Shown here piece by piece: positions 1-10,784 of a DNA stretch of 64,000 nt (positions are counted from its first letter, which is position 1; every line of letters begins with the position of its first letter). The position numbers were made by a program, and so were the translations under genes. The notes beneath the pieces were generated by a model. It saw nothing but the letters and a program-made list of their open reading frames with translations, made no database searches and was not told the DNA's origin. The stretch is from Rhizomys pruinosus (Eukaryota; Chordata; Mammalia; Rodentia; Spalacidae): the NCBI GenBank assembly GCA_009823505.1, contig VZQC01000392.1:2036821-2100820 (forward strand), given 5' to 3'.

Positions 1-83
1 CTGCGCCCGCCCCGGGTCCGGACCTGGGCGCCATCCCGGCAGGCCCGGCCATCTGCGCCGCGGATGCTGCGCCCTGCGCCGGG
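1..83 (+). CDS. Possible 3' end of a first exon (unidentified gene)
   Basis: A consensus-like splice donor, ggg|gtgagc, begins at 84 inside the CpG-rich block. All three plus-strand frames are open upstream of it, so coding is allowed but not shown. The frame starting at base 3 gives an Ala/Pro/Gly-rich peptide that I do not recognise. No acceptor-flanked partner exon was found downstream. This could equally be a non-coding first exon or chance. Confidence 0.2.
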
Positions 84-200
84 GTGAGCAGCCTGCCCAC
101 CGCGCTCCGGGCTGCTGCCGCCAGCCTGGGCAGGGGCGGGCAGAGGCGGGGCGCGGGGAGGAGCGGGGCGGGGACAGCCTGAAGGAGGGGCAATGGGCAC
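1..200. promoter_or_regulatory. Edge of a CpG island with GC boxes
   Basis: The first 200 bases are very GC-rich and dense in CpG, unlike the rest of the window. Sp1-type GC boxes (ggggcggg and relatives) lie at about 133-140, 145-152 and 164-172. CpG islands of this kind usually mark promoters and first exons of mammalian genes. Only one edge is visible, so the orientation and identity of the gene cannot be decided here. Confidence 0.6.
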
Positions 201-1607
201 CGGTCCCAGCCCGGGAGCGCCCCAAGAGCGACCTAGCAGACCCAGAACCTGGGAACTCTTGAGATGAGCGAAGTAGAAACCAGCCGGCATCCACCCGGGC
301 TTCGGGTACTCCTGAGTAGTAATCGGGGCGCCCCCTCTTCACTGTCCCCAGCGCGCGTGTCCTTCCCATGGCTCACGAAGCTGCCAGAGGCATCAGATGG
401 GGTCAGAGCTCTAACTTAGAATGAGGTGCAGGGCCGCCAGGGTTCAATCATTCGTGTGCATCGAAACTCCCTGGGGACTTGTCTGAAGATGGATGGGGGA
501 AGGCCACCGATTTGAACAGACATCTACCGCCAGTGCAGGGTGGGTGAAGTAAGCTGGTCACCTCTTGTGCCTCCACCCTCGGGTCATTGGGTGAATTGTG
601 GGGTCCTGCCAGCCTCACTGGCTCCCAGCCCAGGACAGTTTTCCTCCTACTACTACTGGTGAGTACTTCGGGCAGAAGCTCGATTGTTGTGGAGCCTACC
701 CCTCGCACCAGAGGCCAACTGGCAGGGTCCTGCCTCCCACATGCAGGCCTACGCACCCAGGGACTTGAGGTACACCACTAAGACCCTGTCTTTATTCACG
801 TTCAGCACTCCTGAACCCCCTGCCTGCCCTAGCTCTGGGTTCCTTCCTCCAACCACTGGGCAGCAGGGCGGGGCCTCTTACAAAATCAGACCTGCTCACA
901 TCCATCAACAGAAAATTCTCCCAGACCCCAGAAAGCAGACTCCATGCTTGGCTTAGTGACATTCTCTCAACCACCTGGACCTCACCCTAGCCCATCACCA
1001 CTGTCCTTCCTGGCCTGGATCATCTCCCAGACCACAGAGCAATATCCACAGGGGCAGTCTGGTCCCTCAGAACCCCTCACTCACTGCCAGTAGCACTGGG
1101 CTGATTTACACTTCTCTCTACACCAGAGACAGGAGACCAAGTCCCTCTACCCAACCCCCAGCTTCACCCCTGAGCTTCTCCCTCCAGGCCTCCAAGGCCT
1201 CTTTTGCATCTCCCCTTCCTGGGCTCTGTACCTCCTCCTGACTAACCTGGCTCTGCCTTCCCACCTCCCTCTGCCTGTTGCTCTGGAGCTACAGCCCAGG
1301 ACCTGCTTGAGATTCTGATCTGCTCACATCATCTCCATCCGTTCCTGGCTTCAAAGGCCGGATCCTGCCCCAGACCCAGGGGCCTGCCCAGTCTCGCCCG
1401 TCCACCCGGCCTGTATTCCCACTTCATCTACCTTCAAACCTGAAGTCCCTGTCCAGGTAAAAAGGGCATAGGAAAGAGGAATGCAATTTAGAGAATTTGG
1501 CCCATGTTTTTAAGACTAGGACTGATTGATTAATGTGTACTGTTTTGCACAACTTTGGTTCAGAGGGGGGAAGGGTGAGTCCATGCACTGCCTGTGCCTC
1601 ACAGGTC

Positions 1608-1608
<1 letters not shown>
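200..1608. other. Unique sequence, no gene seen
   Basis: Single-copy-looking DNA downstream of the CpG island. Open frames are short and have no recognisable domain. The stretch at about 1000-1400 is pyrimidine-rich. If the CpG edge is a first exon, this is intron. Confidence 0.5.

Positions 1609-1653
<45 letters not shown>
1609..1653. repeat. (TG)n microsatellite
   Basis: About 22 uninterrupted TG units. Typical of rodent intergenic or intronic DNA and likely polymorphic in length. Confidence 0.95.
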
Positions 1654-1655
<2 letters not shown>

Positions 1656-2558
1656 CCCAGGTTATATGTAGTATATGCATGTGTGTAAGTATACACTCAT
1701 ACAATACATGTAGGAGCATGTCCCAGATCTTCATGGTCCTGCTCTCCCTTTACCCCTTTTCCTGTCTCTCCTTGTCACCCCTGTCTCTCCCTGTCACCCC
1801 ATATGTCCACCCAGCAGCCACGCCCTAGGTCAAAAGTCTGAAGTAGGGCCCCCCTGGTGGCTTTTGCCTGCCTTCCAGGGCCATCCGCTGACTCTCCAGC
1901 CTTTAATAAATGATTCTCCCAACCTTGTGGTGGCCCAAGCAGGCCTCTGCAGGTGTCAGGATGCAGCCCCCAGGGCCTGTCTGCAGCTCCTGGGAAGTGG
2001 GGGCCACACTGGTCTCAGTACACCTCTCTCCTCCCCCTGTTCGAGGCCCCAGGGCAGGGGTGAGCCCATCTCTGGGGAATTTGGCGGTGGAGGTGGGGGA
2101 GCAGCAGGAGACAACAGGCCTGTCTGTCTTTCCCAGATACAGTGAAGATTATTCTTCAAAGGATCTAAGTGATAAAAAGCGCCAACTGAAGTACACAGAT
2201 GGGCTCTGCTGTGAAGCCCTTAGAGCGCTCAACATTAGCAGCTACAAACCATATCTGCACTTGGCTTTTCTGTAGGATCCTACCCTGCAGTCTGAGTCAT
2301 GTCTTCATCCTTCCCTTGGTAGTCACATCTTTTTTCTATTTTCTCCTTTATATGTACAAGTAAGAAGTAATCACTGTAGAAGAAATAAAACAGTAAATAC
2401 AGATGTGCACACAGGAAAATGAGGCCCCAAATCTAAGTTCACACTGAGCTCTGTGCCTTCCCATTCCACATTGATACAGGCTTTACTCCACCACAGAGCA
2501 AGACTCCGTCTCCAGCCCTTAATTGCTCCTCAGAAGCTGAGGGGCACAGAAGAAAATG

Positions 2559-2589
<31 letters not shown>

Positions 2590-2721
2590 TGATAGCTAGC
2601 CAGGATCTGGTGACCTTGGCCTGGCGCCTGGGTGTCCTGGCACAGTGGGATCAAGTGCAGGCTCTACTCCCTCTCCCCGTGTTCAGGGAGGCACCAGAGC
2701 TGGCCGATGAGTGTGGGCTAC
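1654..2721. other. Unique sequence with a short (GACA)n tract
   Basis: No gene recognised. A pair of 19-bp imperfect repeats (ctgtctctcc...) lies at about 1760-1800. A short purine/GACA tract lies at about 2559-2590. Confidence 0.5.
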
Positions 2722-3050
2722 ATGTGAGTCAGCTTCTTGTTTTGCCATGACAAAATGCATGAAAAACTCTACTTATAAGGAAGAAAGCTTTATTTAAGCT
2801 CACAGTTTCTTAGGGTTCATCCCGTGGTTGGCATAGTCACACATGATGGGGAGCCCACTCCAGAGGAAGCTGCTCTCCCAATGGTGACCACAAAACAGAG
2901 AGCAGAGAGAGGCATGACCCCATGACCTAAGTTTCCTCTACTAGTCCCTACCTACTAAAGGTCCCCCACTTCCCTGGTATCATGGGCTGGAGACCAACCA
3001 AGCCTTCAATACACAGGCCTTGGGCAACATTTAAGATTCAAACCCTAATG
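2722..3050 (-). mobile_element. ERVL-MaLR-like solo LTR
   Basis: Read on the minus strand, the block begins near 3050, contains an AATAAA-type polyadenylation signal near its 3' end (ttaaataaagctttc) and closes near 2722. The body resembles mammalian MaLR LTRs that end in a 'ttgccatgacaaaat' region as seen on the plus strand. No internal retroviral coding sequence accompanies it, as expected for a solo LTR left by recombination. Confidence 0.6.
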
Positions 3051-4132
3051 GCTACCGAAGTAACTCTTTACTGGGAAATGGGAACCTACCGCATGGACTG
3101 TGAGAAGCACAAGTGTGAGGGGTGCTGCTGGGCTGCTCGTGTCCAGATTGTGGGTGCCCTCCTGAGACCCACAATCCATCTCTACCCAGCATAGGCAACC
3201 CTGTGATTATCCTTTGACTGTTTCTCACCTCACTGCCCGGCCCCTCTTCCACCCATTCTGGTGCTTCAGCCTCATACCATGGGACCATCTTCTCATTTGT
3301 GTCTGTACCTCAGCTCCACCGGAAGCAATGGACCTCCCCGTGAGGTGAAAGCCAAGTAGTCGCCTGCCTCTGCAGCTGTGGACTGTAGGCTACAGCTCTC
3401 CACTTACTTGTGCCAGGGGTTCAGTAGGGCACAGTCTTTGACCAGCCACCCTGAGCTGAGCAGCCAAGTCCAACAGGAAGGCTGTGGTCAGGGAGTATCA
3501 TGGCAGAATTTGGGAACTGTGAGTGATGGTGGGACACCCACAAAAAGGAGCATTATGTCCACAGGAAGACACCTTGATTAAATTAAAGATGGCACCATGG
3601 AAAAAGCCCTGTCCAGCTGCACATAGCTCACAGGAGGAAGGGCCAGCCCACCAAGAAGTGGATCTCCTGGAGCAGGAGAGTTGTACTTCTCTAGCCTTTT
3701 CTACAGTCCGCCTTTCCCGGGGTTCATCCACTAACCACTTCTGCTTGCTTTGGAGGGCCCACTTGCCTTGCTTCCCTGCAGCAAGGAACTAAACTTCTGG
3801 CCTCCTGTGCCTCAGAGACAGAGGGCATCACCCAAGGACCTAAAGGCTCTGTTTCCACAGGGCTGAGACATGAAACGGAAGGGAACACAACCCTGGCAGC
3901 CACTCCACCCCTGATGCTCCTGGGGACAGAGAGCTCCAAGTGGCTCCTGCCCCCTGCGCTGCAACCAGCTGCCCTGCGCCCTTAGCAGTGAGGCCTGCTC
4001 CTGGCCCTCTCCCTCCCGTACACTCCCCTCACTCCTGTCATTCAAGTTGAAGATAGGATGAGGCCCTTGATCAAGGACTGCTCACAGCAGTCCCTAACAT
4101 TCACACCACAATGCCAAGGAGCACAAATAGAG
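3051..4132. other. Unique sequence, no gene seen
   Basis: Several overlapping open frames of 70-90 codons on both strands. None has a recognisable domain, start context or splice pattern, so I treat this as non-coding. Confidence 0.5.
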
Positions 4133-4133
4133 A

Positions 4134-4175
<42 letters not shown>
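4133..4175. repeat. (CA)n microsatellite
   Basis: About 21 CA units, clean and uninterrupted. Confidence 0.95.
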
Positions 4176-4177
<2 letters not shown>

Positions 4178-4312
4178 CCTCTCCTGTCATCCTCATGATC
4201 ATCCTGTGCTAATCCTTCAGACTTCGAAAAGGCATTTTACATATTGTTGTTCTAGAAATATACAGTTGTCTTATGAAGTTTGAGAAAAAAAGAAGAGAAA
4301 GCACTAGTGGTC

Positions 4313-4987
4313 TGTCTTAGTTTGCTTTCAATTGTTGTGATGAAACACTCTGACCACTACCAACTTGGGGAGGAAAGGGTTTATTTGGCATATATCTCCC
4401 AGGTCACAGTTCATCATATTAGGGAGCCCAAGGTAGGAACTCAGGGCAGGAACCTGGAGGCAGGAGCTGAAGCACAGGGCATGGAGGAATGCTACTTACT
4501 AGCTTGCTCCCTGGCCTATACTCAACCTGCTTTCTTTTTTTTATTATTAATTTTATTTATTTCCGTATGTGTATGAATGTACTGTCTGCATGCAAGTTTG
4601 TGCACCCATGTCAAGCAATGCCGCGGAGGTCAGAAGAGGGTGTCGGATTCCCCTGGAACTGGAGTTCTCCTGGAATTGGAGTTTCAGATGGTTCTCAGCC
4701 GCCATGGGCCATGTGGGTACTGGGGATCAAACCCGGGTCCTCTGTAAGAGCGGTCGGCACTCTTAACCGCTAGGCCATCTCTCCAGCCCCCTCAACCTGC
4801 TTTCTTATATAATACATCTACCCAGGGGTGGCACCACCCACAGTGAGCTGGGCACTCCCACGTCACTCAACAATCAAGAAAATTCCCCCACAGATGTGGT
4901 CACAGGCCAGTCCAATGGAGGTAATTCCCCAGTTGAGGCTCCCTCAACCCAGGTATGTCAAGTTGACCACCAAAGTTATCCAGCACA
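4313..4987 (-). mobile_element. ERVL/MaLR-type solo LTR split by a B2
   Basis: The LTR runs from a terminal TG (minus strand, at 4987) to a terminal CA (at 4313). The same family recurs at 17189, 50226 and 61015. The plus-strand face reads tgtcttagtttgctttc at one end and gttgaccaccaaag near the other. The 5 bases outside the two ends are tggtc and tggcc, a near-perfect 5-bp target duplication as expected for ERVL elements. A younger B2 interrupts it at 4537-4790. Confidence 0.75.
4537..4790 (-). mobile_element. B2 SINE (long subfamily), nested in LTR
   Basis: Complete tRNA-derived B2 in reverse orientation, with polymerase III A and B boxes at the high-coordinate end and an A/T-rich tail at the low end. 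It is flanked by a perfect 16-bp target-site duplication, ctcaacctgctttctt, at 4521-4536 and 4791-4806. It carries the 17-bp internal tandem duplication that marks the long subfamily here. Confidence 0.93.
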
Positions 4988-5006
4988 TGGCCCTAAGGTT
5001 TGCTTT

Positions 5007-5008
<2 letters not shown>

Positions 5009-5055
<47 letters not shown>

Positions 5056-5270
5056 TGTGTATGAATGTACTGTCTGCATGTAGGTTTGTGCACCTGTGTT
5101 GTGCAATGCCGCGGAGGTCAGAAGATGATGTCAGATTCCCCTGGAACTGGAGTTCTCCTGGAATTGGAGTTACACACGGTTCTCAGCTGCCATGTGGGTG
5201 CTGGGGATCGAACCCGGGTCCTCTGCAAGAGCGGTCAGTGCTCTTAACCGCTAGGCCATGTCTCCAGCCC
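5009..5270 (-). mobile_element. B2 SINE (long subfamily) with expanded (ATTT)n tail
   Basis: Full-length reverse B2. The tail has expanded into about a dozen ATTT units (5010-5050). The target-site duplication is approximately aaggtttgctttt before and aaagtttgctttt after. Confidence 0.9.
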
Positions 5271-6555
5271 CAAAGTTTGCTTTTTAAAATCACCATGTAC
5301 CCTAGCTCTTTCCAGTTTAGTGTGTATATATCTAGTATTGATTGGTCTGAAAATAGTATACTTGACTTAACCCTATTATTAATAAGCTGATCCTTTGCTT
5401 TAAAAAATAAACTGCCTTGAAAAGAGGCAGGACGAGGAGGGAGAGAAGTGCAGCACTCAAAATGAAAACTGCCACACAAGGATTGAGGAGCGGCTCTGAC
5501 GAGCTCGGCCGCACATGTGGCTAGGCAGCGGGAATCAACGAATGTGAAGCCAGTCCTCGGGAGCTGCCCACCTTGAGACCCAAAGAGAACAGAGAATGGA
5601 GCCAGTGTTGTCCTCCGTGATGGAGAATGGTAACAAATAAGTTCGCACAGACCTGTAATCAGACCCACAGGCAAGCAGGGGAGGGGAAATTTTTTGACGA
5701 AATAGTGCTTGAGAAATTATAAAATTAATGATAGACACAAGACTATAAATCAAAGAAACTCAGAAAACATTCACCAGGACAAATGCCAAAAAACTAAAAC
5801 AAACGAAATAAAAAAAAAAAAAAGAAAGTAATGCATATTATATTCAAACTAAAGAGCGAAAGGCAGAGAAAATCTCTAAGTCAGATCTCTGTAGAGGCAC
5901 AAAACCAATAATGTGTGTGTATATGTATATGTATGTACATGCATGTCTGTAGGATTCATACAGCCTTACATGGTTGAAGGCTGGATAGTTCAACACTGGC
6001 TGTCTACATACTAGAGAGCCAGAGACTCCAGGCAAGAAGCTGGGAGCTTCAGTCTTGGGGACCAATATGCAGCCCCAGTTTAAGGCTGAAGGCTGGAAGC
6101 CCCCTGGAGAGCTGCTGACGTGAATCCATGTTGGAAGGCTGAAGAAGCTGGGGTCTGGTGGCCGTGGGCAAAGCAGGACGGATAGAGGCATAAAGGGAGC
6201 TCGAGTAGGCTAGCTTCCTCCTCCTTCCATCTCCCCTCCATCTGAGTCCCCAGCCTGCGAGTCAGACCTGTGCACATTCAGAGCAGGTCTTCTTGCAGGT
6301 GCCATTCACAGGTACTCATCACTGGATGTACTCTCACAAACACGCATCGAAGTGTGCTTGACGAACCACCCAGGAGTCTCAGGCCAACCAAATCAATGGT
6401 CAAGGTCAAACATTTCTGGGAATCAGAGGGGAGCAAAGAAGAGGGGCACAGGGTCCAAGAAGAAAAACAACATCAGGGTTTACCCAGAAGTCATGAGAGC
6501 TCCTGACAACGGATTGGGGCATTATGGTGCTAAAAACGGTGGTGATTCAGAATTA
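5271..6555. other. Unique and unclassified sequence, no gene seen
   Basis: A moderately GC-rich segment at about 5420-5820 ends in a run of about 16 A residues (5808-5824), so it could be a 3'-anchored retroposed sequence. I do not recognise its family and found no clear target duplication. The rest is featureless. Confidence 0.4.
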
Positions 6556-6812
6556 TTTAATTTTTAAATTTATTTTATGGTACTAGAGATTGAACCTAGG
6601 GCCTCAGACATGCTAGGCAAGCACTCTACCACTAAGCTGGACCTCCCCAGCCCTCCCTTTACGTTTTCCTTCTCTTTCCCTTTCTTCCTTTCATTCTTTC
6701 TATCACTAAGCTGCCCAGGCTGGTTCTGAACTCACCCTGTAGCTCAGGCAGACCTCGAGCCTGCACTCCTCCTGCTTTAACCTTTACTGTAGCTTGGATT
6801 ACAGGGCCTGTC
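6556..6812 (-). mobile_element. B4-type (ID-B1 composite) SINE
   Basis: Reverse-strand composite. An ID-like part (ctaggcaagcactctacc) lies at 6575-6650. It is followed by a diverged B1-like part (gcccaggctggttctgaac, then ...gcttggattacagg). A pyrimidine-rich linker lies between them. Old and diverged. Confidence 0.7.
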
Positions 6813-6881
6813 CTGCCAGTCCCAGCTCACTGACTCAGAACTCTTTACCAGTAAAAATCTCTTTTTTAAGAATTAAAGATA

Positions 6882-7134
6882 GGAGCTGGAGAGATGGCTC
6901 AGTGGTCAAGAGCACCAACTGTTCTTGGACCAGGGTTCGATTCCCAGCACCCACATGGTGGCTAAGAACCGTCTTTAAGCGGGATGTGGTGGCACACGCC
7001 TTTAATCTCAGGACTCAGGAGGCAGAGGCAGAGGCAGAGGCAGAGGCAGGTGGGATTGGTTTTTGGAGTTCAAGGCCAAGCCTGGTCTATGAGAGTGAGT
7101 TCCAGGACAGCTGGGGCTACAGGGAGACCAGTCT

Positions 7135-7163
<29 letters not shown>
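6882..7163 (+). mobile_element. Chimeric SINE: B2 head fused to B1 (copy 1)
   Basis: The element starts as a B2 (ggagctggagagatggctc; B box ggttcgattcc) for about 95 bases. At aaccgtctttaa it passes straight into a B1 (gcgggatgtggtggcacac) that ends in a long A tail. One target-site duplication, aagaattaaagata, flanks the whole unit at 6868-6881 and (with one extra A) 7164-7178. The B2 head and B1 therefore integrated together. The same fusion junction occurs in the element at 31398. A (GGCAGA)n slippage expands the B1 at 7020-7048. Confidence 0.85.
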
Positions 7164-7167
<4 letters not shown>

Positions 7168-7181
7168 ATTAAAAGATAAAT

Positions 7182-7430
7182 AGGCTGGAGAGGTGTTCAA
7201 TGGTTGGAGCACTGGCTGCTCTTGCAGAGGACCCGGTTTCGGTTCCCAGCACCCACGTGCGGGTAACAGCTGTCTGTAACTCCGGCTCCGGGGGGATCCT
7301 GGCTAAACAGCTGTCTGTAACTCCATCCAGGGGAGCCTGACTTCTGGGGCTTTGCAGGACACGGGTTGCACTTACGTAATACAGTCATACATTCATACAG
7401 AAAAAATAAAAGAATAAACATTTTTAAAAG
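7182..7430 (+). mobile_element. B2 SINE, diverged
   Basis: Plus-strand B2 with recognisable A and B boxes and a diverged middle (repeat of ctgtctgtaactcc). It is flanked by aattaaaagataaa (7168-7181) and aattagagataaac (7431-7443). It thus entered the duplicated target left by the chimeric SINE just upstream. Confidence 0.8.
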
Positions 7431-7602
7431 AATTAGAGATAAACAAACACCATCAAACAAACAAGCTGTGGCGTTCACCTACCCTACAGGAAGTAACGAT
7501 GACATTTGAGAGGCAGAAGGACATATCGGATGGAAAATTAGATCTGAAAGGAGTGAGGAGTACTAAAAGAAAGGAAGGTAAGATGAACCTGATGCCAATG
7601 GA

Positions 7603-7716
7603 TTTTTTTTTTTTTTTTGGACTGGGTCTCCTTGAGCCCCAGCTGGCCTGGAACTCATCTGTAGACCAGGCTGGCTTGAACTCACAGAGATCCTCCTGCC
7701 TCTGCCTCCCGAGTGC
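7603..7716 (-). mobile_element. B1 SINE, 5'-truncated
   Basis: Reverse B1 whose A tail appears as poly-T at 7603-7617. It stops inside the 5' half at cccgagtgct. A short target duplication, aatggatttt, flanks it (about 7597 and 7719). Confidence 0.85.
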
Positions 7717-7796
7717 TAATGGATTTTAATTGCTGAAAATGGTAACTGTCTAAAGGAAACCCAGGGACACTGTAGTGCGTTTATTCACTCTTTTCG

Positions 7797-7987
7797 GGGG
7801 GTGTGTGTGTGTGTGTGTGTATGCACACATAAGTGCAGTGCACACAAAGGCCAGAAGAGGCCATAGGATTCCCCTGGAGCTAAAGTTACAGAAGGTTATG
7901 AGCTGCCCAATATGGGAACTGGGAATTGAATCCAGGTCATCTATAAGAGTAGCACACACTCTTATCTGCTGAGCCATCTCTTCCATC
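7797..7987 (-). mobile_element. B3-like SINE with (TG)n
   Basis: Old B2/B3-type element in reverse. The tRNA-like head (gagccatctcttccatc) is at the high end, and a (TG)n tract at 7800-7820 stands in place of the tail. Confidence 0.7.
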
Positions 7988-8149
7988 TAAGACACTGCTA
8001 CACTGACAACATATATACAAGCAAAATACACAATAATGACATCAAGAAGAATTCGAGGGAGGAGCTGGGAAAAGACTGCTCAGAGGTCTCTTAGTATATG
8101 TGAAACAGCCTAAGGCTACTGAATAAATAGGAGATTTGTGTTGCAGCCC

Positions 8150-8356
8150 TCAAGGTTTTAACACAGGTGTAAGGTAGAATGCTTGCCTAGCTCAATCCCC
8201 ATCGCTACATAAGCCAAGAATAGTGGCACGTACTTGTAATCCCAGCATTCAAGAAGTAGATGCAGGAGCATCAGAGATTTAGTCAGACTTGGCTACATAG
8301 GGAGTTCAAGGCCAGCCTGAGATACATGGAACATTGTCAAAGAAAAAAAGAAAAAG
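8150..8356 (+). mobile_element. B4-type (ID-B1) SINE
   Basis: ID-like head (agaatgcttgcctagc, then tcaatccccatcgc) joined to a diverged B1 (gtggcacgtacttgtaatcc) with an A-rich end. Old copy. Confidence 0.7.
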
Positions 8357-8357
8357 A

Positions 8358-8617
8358 GGGGCTAGAGAGATGGCTTAGCGGTTAAGAGCACCGACTGCTC
8401 TTTAGAGGGGTTTTTTAGCCGAGTTCGATCCCCAGCACCCACATGGCGGCTGAGAACCGTCTGTAACTCCAATTCCAGGAGAACTCCAGTTTCAGGGGAA
8501 TCCAACACCCTCTTCTGACCTCCGCAGCATTGCACGACACGGGTGCACAAACCTACATGCAGACAGTACATTCATACACATACAGAAAGAAATAAAAATA
8601 AAAAATATATTAAAAAA
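8358..8617 (+). mobile_element. B2 SINE (long subfamily)
   Basis: Plus-strand B2 abutting the A-rich end of the preceding B4. It contains the 17-bp internal duplication. The polymerase III B box region is disturbed by an insertion (tttagaggggttttttagcc) at about 8401-8420. Confidence 0.88.
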
Positions 8618-8799
8618 GAAAAGAAAAGCTCAGTTCTCTTCTCTGCAATCATTAGGACAGTGACAGAAAATCATAAGGCTATACCCCAGCACCAGACCTG
8701 ATGATGTGCATGAATCATGCCACCCTACCACGCCTCACAGACATCCATGTGTATGGGGGGACATGTGGGGAGGGTTGCATGTGGAGGGGTGCATATGTG

Positions 8800-9062
8800 T
8801 ACAGGTGAATGTAGAGGCCAGAGGTCCATTTTTTATATTGTTCCTTAAGTGTTGCTGATATTTATGTATGTATGTATGTATGTATTTTGAGGCAGGATCT
8901 CTCATTGAACCTGGAGTTCATGGATTCACCTAGACTGGATGGCCAGTAAAGCCCTGGGATCCTCTTGTCTCTGCCTTACCAGTGCTGGGTTTACAAACCT
9001 GCACCACCACGACTGGCTTTTTCCTATGTGGGTTCTGGGGATCAAACTCAGGTCCTAGTGCT
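8800..9062 (-). mobile_element. Old B1-related composite SINE (B4/RSINE-like)
   Basis: A reverse B1-like core (gaggcaggatctctcattg ... gctgggtttacaaacctg) sits between flanks of the 'gaggccagaggtc' and 'ctgaactcaggtcct' type common in rodent composite repeats. A (TATG)n run is at 8863-8884. The exact family needs a repeat library. Confidence 0.5.
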
Positions 9063-9179
9063 TGTGTGGCAGCACTTTCCTGACTGAACATTTTCCAGAC
9101 TACATTGGAAGCATTCCCACATGCACATGGACAGTTGTGTGACCACACCATGTTCTAGGCCATAAAACATCCTTTCATG

Positions 9180-9402
9180 GGGCTGGAGAGATGGCCTAGT
9201 GGTTAAGAGAGCATACTGCTCTTGCAGAGGACCCGGGTTCGATCCCCAGCACCCACATGGCGGCTCAGAACCATCTTTAACTCCAGTTCCAGGGGAATCC
9301 GACACCCTCTTCTGACCTCCGAAGCATTGCACAACATGAGTGCACAATCCTACATGCAGATGGTACATTCATACACACAAAAAAGAAATTAAAAAAAAAA
9401 AT
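9180..9402 (+). mobile_element. B2 SINE (short subfamily)
   Basis: Complete plus-strand B2 with a normal B box and an A-rich tail. It lacks the 17-bp internal duplication, reading ctttaactccagttcc at that point. Confidence 0.92.
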
Positions 9403-9596
9403 CCTACCACTGATTTAAACATAACTCAAATGAGATATACTCAGAGCCTCACAGAATGAAGCAAGAACCCAAAACCAGAAATCTGGAAAAGTCCCAAAAT
9501 ATGTGGAAATTGTAAGCAACACATTCTCAATAAACCATAAATCAAAGGAAAATCTCAGGGAAAAACTGAAAAGCACTTTTAATTAATTGAAAATTG

Positions 9597-9776
9597 AGCC
9601 CGGCATGGTGGCGCACACCTTTAATCCTAACACTTGGGAGGCAGAGGCAGGCGGATCTTTGTGAGTTCAAGGCCAGCCTGGTCTACACAGTGAGTTCCAG
9701 GACAGCTGGGGCTACGGAGAGACCCTGTCTCAAAAAGACCAAAAAACAAAAACAAAATAAACAACAACAATAAAAG
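9597..9776 (+). mobile_element. B1 SINE
   Basis: Full-length plus-strand B1 (ccggcatggtggcgcacac ... ccctgtctcaaaaagacc) with a complex A-rich tail. Target-site duplication gaaaattga lies on both sides (about 9588 and 9777). Confidence 0.93.
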
Positions 9777-9779
9777 AAA

Positions 9780-10784
9780 ATTGAAATACAACATTTCCAA
9801 GTTTGTGGAGAAAGCTCAAGCCATGCTAATTGGGAAACAAATGACACTAAAAGTCCACACTAGAGGAAAGGTCATGAAGCTACAACCTTGCTTCCAACCC
9901 CAGAAAGTGGGAGAAAAGAGCGAAGGAAGTCAAGGAGAAGATGCCGCACCGCAGAGAAGCCATCTTAGGGCCATTTACACAACAGCTGACTGTTGAGGAT
10001 TTGTTTTGCTTTGCGTTTTTTAGGAACTCTCTCCAGACTGGTCAAGAAAGGAAATGATGTCATAAACTGCCACTATCAAGAGTGTAGATGGGCATCGTCA
10101 CAGACCCTGCAGAGCCTAAAAGGATGGTAGACTATATGCTGTAGCAAATTAGTTTATGCACCTCTATTCCATAGTGTAGATGAAATGTAAGAATTCCTTG
10201 AAAGGCACATGTTACCTACATTGATTCAAGATTTAAAACTCTGAATAAGTGGGGCATGGGTGGCTTGTGCCTTTGAACCCTCCAATGGGGAGGCAGAGGT
10301 AGGCAGATCTCTGTGAGTTCAAGGCTAGCCTGGATTACATAGCAAGTTCCAGTACTGATGCAGGTCATGCTCAGGGGGACCCACAACATCCCCTCCAAGT
10401 ATTCACAGTGCACACAGAGACCTGTAACCCAGGAGCAGTGTACCATACACAGCTCTTCTTTGCAATGAGCACAGACCCTGTGTGTAGGAAGCTTCCTTTG
10501 CCACGAGTAGGTACAATGCAGCCCTGCTAAGGGAAGTGGGAGCCTGTGGCCACTGTAGGGAACTGACCTCTCAACGCAGAGGTCAGTCAGTTACTTTTGT
10601 AACCCAGCCTGAGAGGTCCCTCCAGCTCAGGCCCTCAGCCTGGGATGACGGAACGTTTCCCACTCTTGGCCGTGATTTTTCCACCTGCCCAGAGACTGCT
10701 GCCCCTGGACAGGAATTTCAGGCTGATGGCTGGTGGCCTATCTTCAGCCTATGTCCACTCACAATTCACTTCACCACACCAGCT
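9780..10784. other. Mostly unique sequence, no gene seen
   Basis: No recognisable coding exon. A worn B1 at 10250-10352 is listed separately. Confidence 0.5.
10250..10352 (+). mobile_element. B1 SINE, old and 3'-incomplete
   Basis: Diverged B1 (ggggaggcagaggtaggcag, gtgagttcaaggctagcc) ending at gcaagttcca without an A tail. Confidence 0.7.

Noticed and set aside
5420..5824. Processed pseudogene ending in poly-A
   Set aside because: The A run is present, but I could not recognise a parent gene or a target duplication, so I left it unclassified.
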